A DNA stretch of 10,506 nt from a bacterium (GTDB taxonomy: Bacteria; Armatimonadota; Fimbriimonadia; Fimbriimonadales; JBAXQP01): positions 1-10,506 of the forward strand of contig JBAXQP010000073.1 in assembly GCA_037131655.1 (NCBI GenBank), in the 5' to 3' direction. The notes under the pieces were generated by a model that did no database searches, was not told the origin of the DNA, and was given only the letters and a program-made list of their open reading frames with translations. Shown one piece after another: positions 5,624-10,506 of this stretch (positions are counted from its first letter, which is position 1; every line of letters begins with the position of its first letter). A program made the translations under genes and the position numbers.

Positions 5624-6796
5624 TTAGAACTTCGCAGCGACCTTTTTGACCTTAGCGATCCTTTCAACCATTTCACTCTCAGTGCGTTTGAAGCCATTAT
5701 CGAGAAGCACCGTTCGCGTCAGGATGGAGAGGGTCTTGGGACACATGTCAGGGGAGTAGTTCACATCGGCTTTGGCAAGTTTATAGGCATCGCGTCCAGG
5801 ATGGTGCGCGCCTGATTTGTCCATCACCGGTTCCCAATTACAATAGACATGTCGGCCGCTGTTGATGGGTTGCCATATACCATCTGTTTCAGTTTCTAAT
5901 GCCGCTTTGAAGCCATTGGCTCGATCTTCAGTCTCGAAGATTAAGCCGGTCGTCACTCCGCAATCGCCCTCAAAGTCATTCATGGGGCTGAGCTTCAAGT
6001 TCTTGATACATGAAAGCTCTTCAACCATCATGCGCTTTTCCATGCGAAGCTTCGCCAAAATGCCATCAAGCCGGCCAAGCTGCACTCTCATAATAGCGGC
6101 TGATATTTCATTGGTACGATAGTTCTGACCCGCAAAGAAAGGCCATGAAATCTCTCTGGCGTGACTTCGGAAGATACATCCGCCGTCATGGTGAATTAAT
6201 GCGCGCTCGTAGATATCGATATCATTCATAACCACCGCGCCGCCTTCACCGCAGGTGATAACTTTGAAGTAGTTGAATGAGAAACCGCCTGCCTCGCCAA
6301 TCGAACCTAAAGATTTACCCTTATAAGAGCCGCCGACCGCCTGGCAGGCATCTTCCAACACTTTCACGTTATGCTTCTTCGCGATAGCCATAATGGCGTC
6401 CATATTGCACGACATACCGACCATGTGAACGGGAATTATCGCTTTTGTGCGCGGAGTGATTGCGCGCTCGACTTCGACCGGATCGATTCCGAGGGTCTCA
6501 TCAATTTCGACAATAATCGGCACCGCGCCAACTGCCAATGCCGCCAACGCTGTCGCCATGAAAGTATAGCCGGGAATGATAACCTCATCGCCAGGACCTA
6601 CGTCAAGACCTACCAACCCACATATGAGCGCTGCAGTGCCACTGGTAAGCAGGATGGAGTGGTTAACGCCGAGCCTTTCAGCCCATTCTTTTTCAAATTG
6701 AGCCGCTTCGCCGCCCTCTTCGCCATATCGGAACAGCTTCCCCGATTCAATAACCCGAGCCGCCGCCTCTGCTTCCTCTTTGCCTATGATATGCAT
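5624..6796 (-). CDS. DegT/DnrJ/EryC1/StrS family PLP aminotransferase
   Basis: This is a PLP-dependent aminotransferase of the type that usually moves an amino group from glutamate or glutamine onto a keto-sugar or keto-inositol. The 390 residues are typical. It shows LTSGTAAL (50-57) for phosphate binding, GDEVIIPGYTF (69-79), EDACQAVGG (148-156) with D149 for the pyridine nitrogen, and SFNYFKVITCGEGG (173-186) with K178 as the predicted Schiff-base lysine. NYRTNEISAAIMRVQLGRLD (225-244) is another family block. The ATG at 6796-6794 follows AGGAGG (6807-6802) with a 5-nt gap. It lies 97 bp after the large GH-like gene and is probably co-transcribed with it. The substrate cannot be told; UDP-sugar, scyllo-inosose-type and antibiotic-sugar enzymes share these motifs. 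Conserved catalytic residues suggest that it is active. Confidence 0.92.
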   Translation of the reverse strand: MHIIGKEEAEAAARVIESGKLFRYGEEGGEAAQFEKEWAERLGVNHSILLTSGTAALICGLVGLDVGPGDEVIIPGYTFMATALAALAVGAVPIIVEIDETLGIDPVEVERAITPRTKAIIPVHMVGMSCNMDAIMAIAKKHNVKVLEDACQAVGGSYKGKSLGSIGEAGGFSFNYFKVITCGEGGAVVMNDIDIYERALIHHDGGCIFRSHAREISWPFFAGQNYRTNEISAAIMRVQLGRLDGILAKLRMEKRMMVEELSCIKNLKLSPMNDFEGDCGVTTGLIFETEDRANGFKAALETETDGIWQPINSGRHVYCNWEPVMDKSGAHHPGRDAYKLAKADVNYSPDMCPKTLSILTRTVLLDNGFKRTESEMVERIAKVKKVAAKF

Positions 6797-6895
6797 ATAA
6801 ACCTCCTAATCATATTGAGTAGTGTCTATTTCGGAATTCGAATACTGCTTCGATCCCGAACACCTATCACCTAATTCTTATCACATGAATCCGTA

Positions 6896-9808
6896 CTACT
6901 CATCCACTTTTCGAAACTTAATATTTAATCCCAGGTCTTCATCGACCAGTTCGTCTAACATCGTTCGTCCGAGTTCGATCTTCGGAGGGCCATACACCGT
7001 TTCGATTTCTGCGTACTCTTCATCCAAAGCATCACCGAAGAACTCTTTCGGTTCGTGAATGATTGCTGGCTCTGGAGGAAGCGGCACGATCACTTCAGGA
7101 ACTCGAATGGATTCAGGAGCTGCCACTGGGCCCGTTTCTTGGGTTGATAGCATTCGCTGAAGCTGTTCCTGCGGCGCCACCAGGAGAATTACTGTTTGTC
7201 CTTCTTCCATATACAAGCGCGCGCTGACTGAGTTCTCAGTAACGATCTGCCGCTCTTCAAGATTATAAGCGGACATGCTCGATGGGAAGTTAATCGTGCG
7301 CTGACCGGCTCGTTTGGCATGGATTACAAGGAAAGGAAGCCGCACATGGATAACATCGTCATTGTTGCTCCAAATGTGAACCTTAGCCATAGAACCAAGA
7401 CCTCTTAGAAGCGCAGGTGGCAATGTTGGCTCGCCGAGATACACTGCGCGCCACTTTCCGCTTACTTCTGATTGCTCATACTCACGGACAATCATTGAGG
7501 GGAGGCCAGTCTGCTGATATTCGCCAACGGTAGTGGCGTCCTCTGTAATCGAATAAAAAGTCGGATCGATGTGCTCGATACGCTGAATATTCGGATCATC
7601 CATAAACTCGGCTAAAGGATGACGCCGAGATAGCATGCGCGATCCCGGCTTGCTCGCGAACGGTTGTTGTTTGAGTGCTATACCTGTAACTTCTCGAGCA
7701 TTTTCGAGCGCCGGTTTATGGTTTTCATAAAGTCCAGCCGCATATAACCATGTAAGGGTTTTGCCATTTTTGTGAAGGCGCTCGCGAATTATGGCTCGCT
7801 GCTCTGCAGAGATGTCCCAAGCATTCAAGAAGATATACAGTTGGCAATCAGGGAAATTCTTGAGCATCAAATCGGACAGCAGATAAAAGCCCACCGACAT
7901 TCCGCTTCTCAAAATATTTGCCTGTTGTTCTTTAAGAACGGCGCGAAGCAATTCGCGATCACGGGCATGAGCGATTGAACCTTCGTCAACTATTACCGCC
8001 ACATCAGGTGGGGCTGGCGGACTCTCGATTTGAATGCGCCACCATTCACGATAATCGGCTGCTCGCTGCCAGGCAACACTCGAATCGAGCCAACCTTCAC
8101 CCCAAAGGTCCATCCAAGCCGCTCCTGATCCATGTGTCAGTGTTACGCCAAGCCCGCGAAGATGCACTTGATCCATAGCATAAGGTTGAGAAATCTGAAG
8201 ATTGTAATCATCAGGCTCATTACCGCTTGCTAAAGGGGTTTTGAAGTCCTCTTCCGATAGAAATAGTTTGCCTCGAAGGGCAATTGAATCGATAGGCATC
8301 GGGAAGGTACCTGCCTGAGTTGGCAATCGATCGCTATAACTGGGAGGGCCGGCGATGATATCAATATAAGGGCAGCTTGTCACCTGACCGAGACTAAGAT
8401 GGCCTGAGTTCGGGTGAGACCACTCAAAAGTGTAACCATAAGATACAGCCACCAACGCCTGATTCTTCGACGCATGTTTAACCATTCGCGCCAAGTCCGC
8501 CAATCGTTCAGCCACTGCATCTGACAAGAACAGATGGTAGTCAACTATCCGCCGTTCTTTGCGCGAGTCAAGAATGGAAGTTGAGTTCTGAGCCGATATT
8601 GGATGATAAGTTGGGATTTCCACGGTGTTAAAGGAGACGTTGCCTTCACTCCATGCTGAGCGCAGCATCACTACATCGTTATTATAGTAATGTTTGGTCC
8701 AGCGCCTAAACGCTTCACGTGCAGCAGGGCTGGTATCGTAGCCTTCTTCTGAGCCATAGAACCATTCGCCGCGCTCTAGGTGATATCCAACCACCCGTTC
8801 GCCTTCCGTCACCGTACGCATCTTTAGAACAAGATGTTCGAGGCATTTGGCGGCATATTGCCACCAGGCCTCGGAGCTAATCGATGGCTCAGACTGAGTG
8901 CCGTCAGCTCGCGTGCAGACTGCATCAGGATAACGCTGTCGCCATCCGGAAGCAGGAGTGAACACTACTCGCCAAAAAATATTGGCCTGAGGGTCAGCCT
9001 CAACGACACGCTTTATCATATAAGCCGCATCATCCAATACCTTTGGCAGACTCTGTTCATCGACAATCAAATCGAGTAAGAGAATATGAACATGAACCCC
9101 GGCGGCGGCCGCTTTTTGGATCTCGTTCAAGACATGCTTTTCTGTAGCGTTCGAGTTAATGTTGCCAAAGAAAAGGAGAGGCGGTACGCTGGTGTTATTC
9201 AAAACAAGCGCCGGAAGGCCATTACGCATACCGATACGATTTCTTGACGGGGCAAGCATCTCGAGCGGTTTGCGTCTTTCAATGGGTTGACGCTCGCGAG
9301 GATTTTGGCGTCCTCCACGACGAGGCCCTGTTGGGAGAGTTATATCAAACTCAACTTCGATGGTTTCTTGTGGTGACGCTTCAACCGGCGTTTCTGTAGC
9401 AGCCTCTTTCGCAATCGGCATTGGCCGACGGCGGCGATGCGGCATTGGTCGAGCTACGGTCGTTTCCTCTGAAGGCACTGCTTCGAGATCTGCAGATTGA
9501 GTTGGCTCTTCAGTCGGAATTGCGTCTTGTTGTTTCTTACTTGGATAACGACGACGAGGGCGACGTTTAGGTTGCCCCTCTTCCGTAGCTCTTTGTGGCT
9601 CAGAAGGGATTATTGGTTCTTGCGGAGATTGTTGAACAGCATCACGAGACGCTTCCACCGGAGCCATATCTACGCTTTTGGTCGGAGTTCGACGTCGGCG
9701 TTGCGGAGGCGACGGCTCAGCAGTTGGAATCGGTGTTGGCTGCTCAATTGCACCCGCAGGCGCATCCTGATCCGCAGCAGTTTGATTTGGCTTCTTCCGG
9801 AGACGCAT
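6896..9808 (-). CDS. Large GH-like protein (beta-galactosidase-type) with basic repeat N-terminus
   Basis: This 970-residue protein is not an assigned enzyme. Residues 1-190 are Pro/Arg/Gln/Glu-rich and look disordered, with Arg clusters at 37-40, 82-87, 125-128 and 163-167. Residues about 195-595 look like a clan-A (beta/alpha)8 glycoside hydrolase: LLFFGNINSN (211-220), GYHLERGEWF (341-350) with E345/E348 as candidate acid/base, and KLFLSEEDFKT (514-524) with E519/E520 as candidate nucleophile. Residues about 600-700 (DVAVIVDEGS, GFYLLSDLMLKNFPDCQLYIF) resemble the flavodoxin-like trimerisation domain of GH42 enzymes. A beta-rich part follows to about 880, then an acidic tail (904-970). No signal peptide is seen, so it would act in the cytoplasm. 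The ATG at 9808 has no clear ribosome site and overlaps the HAD gene by 65 bp; ATG at 9667 (residue 48) is an alternative. Fold moderately sure, substrate unknown. Confidence 0.68.
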   Translation of the reverse strand: MRLRKKPNQTAADQDAPAGAIEQPTPIPTAEPSPPQRRRRTPTKSVDMAPVEASRDAVQQSPQEPIIPSEPQRATEEGQPKRRPRRRYPSKKQQDAIPTEEPTQSADLEAVPSEETTVARPMPHRRRRPMPIAKEAATETPVEASPQETIEVEFDITLPTGPRRGGRQNPRERQPIERRKPLEMLAPSRNRIGMRNGLPALVLNNTSVPPLLFFGNINSNATEKHVLNEIQKAAAAGVHVHILLLDLIVDEQSLPKVLDDAAYMIKRVVEADPQANIFWRVVFTPASGWRQRYPDAVCTRADGTQSEPSISSEAWWQYAAKCLEHLVLKMRTVTEGERVVGYHLERGEWFYGSEEGYDTSPAAREAFRRWTKHYYNNDVVMLRSAWSEGNVSFNTVEIPTYHPISAQNSTSILDSRKERRIVDYHLFLSDAVAERLADLARMVKHASKNQALVAVSYGYTFEWSHPNSGHLSLGQVTSCPYIDIIAGPPSYSDRLPTQAGTFPMPIDSIALRGKLFLSEEDFKTPLASGNEPDDYNLQISQPYAMDQVHLRGLGVTLTHGSGAAWMDLWGEGWLDSSVAWQRAADYREWWRIQIESPPAPPDVAVIVDEGSIAHARDRELLRAVLKEQQANILRSGMSVGFYLLSDLMLKNFPDCQLYIFLNAWDISAEQRAIIRERLHKNGKTLTWLYAAGLYENHKPALENAREVTGIALKQQPFASKPGSRMLSRRHPLAEFMDDPNIQRIEHIDPTFYSITEDATTVGEYQQTGLPSMIVREYEQSEVSGKWRAVYLGEPTLPPALLRGLGSMAKVHIWSNNDDVIHVRLPFLVIHAKRAGQRTINFPSSMSAYNLEERQIVTENSVSARLYMEEGQTVILLVAPQEQLQRMLSTQETGPVAAPESIRVPEVIVPLPPEPAIIHEPKEFFGDALDEEYAEIETVYGPPKIELGRTMLDELVDEDLGLNIKFRKVDE

Positions 9809-10481
9809 TATTAACTATTACAGGCAGACTCTCGCACCACTCTAAGAGCTGGCTTGGTGTACTGAAAAACAGATCGGGCTTTTCAGCTTTCAGCATTTCT
9901 TCCGTAGCGGCTCCCCAAGCGCAGGCTGCTGTTATTACCCCAGCCGCCTTTCCACAGATAATATCGTATATGCTGTCCCCGATGAAGATCGCTTCTTGGG
10001 GCGATACTTTCAATCGATAGATTGCCGCCAGTACGGCCTCGGGAGCAGGTTTTGGGTGAGCCACATCGCTGGAAGTGACAACCGTATCTACGAAATCTTC
10101 TAGCTCTAAACGCGGAGTGACATCTTCCATCTCGAGTCTATTCTTTGATGTCACCAGCGCAGTGCAGTACCCCTTCTGTTTCACTAGACGGACGGCCTCA
10201 ATGGCTTTCTCAAATAACTTTTCTTGATCCTGATGAGCTTCGTAATAAGCAAACTGTTGCTCTGTCATCGCTTTCTCGTCCCCTTTAATTCCAACCATGC
10301 TTTCAATTGCCTGGATTTGCTGAATCAAAGGAATACCGATGATGCCCCTCAACTTTTCGGTCGGCAGAGTAGTCCCAAGGACTTTCCCTGCTGCGCTGTT
10401 GAGAGCATCAACGATTAAGCTCACCGTATCGATTAACGTCCCGTCGATGTCGAACAGAATGGCCCGCAATTGCGAGGTCAA
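9744..10481 (-). CDS. HAD-family phosphatase, phosphoglycolate phosphatase-like
   Basis: A haloacid dehalogenase superfamily hydrolase that removes phosphate from a small metabolite; Gph and PpaX are the nearest familiar types. Motif I is DIDGTLIDT (11-19), with D11 as nucleophile and D13 as acid/base. A helical cap covers about 20-95. Motif II is VTS (110-112), motif III is K144 in HPKPAPE, and motif IV is GDSIYD (168-173), with D169 and D173 for magnesium. TTG is chosen as the start because a good ribosome site lies 7 nt upstream and the reading begins MTSQLRAILF. The extreme C-terminus, NCCGSGCACGCN (234-245), adds five cysteines outside the HAD fold, partly in the 65-bp overlap with the next gene. 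The substrate is not determined. It is the first visible gene of the unit with the GH-like and aminotransferase genes. Confidence 0.9.
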   Translation of the reverse strand: MTSQLRAILFDIDGTLIDTVSLIVDALNSAAGKVLGTTLPTEKLRGIIGIPLIQQIQAIESMVGIKGDEKAMTEQQFAYYEAHQDQEKLFEKAIEAVRLVKQKGYCTALVTSKNRLEMEDVTPRLELEDFVDTVVTSSDVAHPKPAPEAVLAAIYRLKVSPQEAIFIGDSIYDIICGKAAGVITAACAWGAATEEMLKAEKPDLFFSTPSQLLEWCESLPVIVNNASPEEAKSNCCGSGCACGCN

Positions 10482-10488
10482 ACCATTA

Positions 10489-10494
10489 CCTCCT
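10489..10494 (-). promoter_or_regulatory. Ribosome binding site selecting the TTG start of the HAD gene
   Basis: AGGAGG on the minus strand lies 7 nt before TTG (10481-10479). An ATG at 10486 lies only 2 nt from the site and opens ATG GTT TGA, a two-codon frame whose stop overlaps the TTG, so it cannot be the start of the phosphatase. No promoter can be judged in the 25 bp left before the window edge. Confidence 0.7.
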
Positions 10495-10506
10495 ATACAA
10501 TTCGAC

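Noticed and set aside
6797..6895. Separate promoter for the aminotransferase (TATGAT with a TTCCGA box 16 nt upstream)
   Set aside because: The -35 matches only three of six positions, and short-distance co-transcription with the GH-like gene explains expression equally well.
9497..10020. Plus-strand frames of about 105 and 141 codons near the right end
   Set aside because: They are antisense to the GH-like N-terminus and the HAD gene, and have no good start or family motif. The Arg-rich one reflects base composition opposite the repeats.

Overview
The window is about 10.5 kb of bacterial chromosome with moderate G+C by eye. It holds nine protein genes, one of them cut by the left edge. There are no rRNA or tRNA genes, no CRISPR array and no transposase. 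Marker content hints at Armatimonadota or a similar lineage from the Planctomycetes/PVC side. The hints are an H-X9-DG pseudopilin-like protein, a large protein that looks like a clan-A glycoside hydrolase (GH) with a beta-galactosidase-type trimerisation domain, and an unusual ribosomal protein L1. This placement is an inference and has not been tested.

Region 1 (1-2011, minus strand) is the conserved secE-nusG-rplK-rplA block: protein export, transcription elongation/termination, and the L11 and L1 proteins of the 50S stalk. It is read right to left and continues beyond position 1. It starts at a divergent 158-bp promoter region shared with mnmE, with no rpmG or tRNA-Trp ahead of secE. Two spacers carry structure: two hairpins plus a 21-codon frame between secE and nusG, and a 12-bp-stem inverted repeat just after rplK. 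rplK starts at TTG.

Region 2 (2170-4720, plus strand) holds mnmE, the tRNA wobble-uridine modification GTPase. It is followed by a periplasmic polysaccharide-export protein with three SLBB-like repeats and a C-terminal membrane segment.

Region 3 (4721-5011) is non-coding and packed with palindromes: a 56-bp multi-arm palindrome, a 59-bp imperfect hairpin, and outer 7-bp inverted repeats flanked by AGTGT direct repeats. Together these look like a small non-autonomous insertion of 193 bp. It ends just before the ribosome binding site of a membrane-anchored H-X9-DG protein (5012-5572), which closes with a strong terminator that probably works in both directions.

Region 4 (5624-10481, minus strand) is a probable three-gene unit read right to left: a HAD phosphatase of the phosphoglycolate phosphatase type, the 970-residue GH-like protein, and a DegT/StrS-family sugar aminotransferase. 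The two upstream frames overlap by 65 bp. The phosphatase ends in a cysteine-rich tail. The 970-residue protein has no signal peptide and begins with about 190 residues of Pro/Arg-rich disordered repeats. The set (phosphatase, GH-like protein, PLP aminotransferase) would fit carbohydrate or amino-sugar metabolism, but the sequence names no substrate.

The observations most worth following are the GH-like protein with basic N-terminal repeats and an acidic C-terminal tail, the possible MITE, the shortened conserved loop in L1, and the Cys-rich tail encoded in the overlap.
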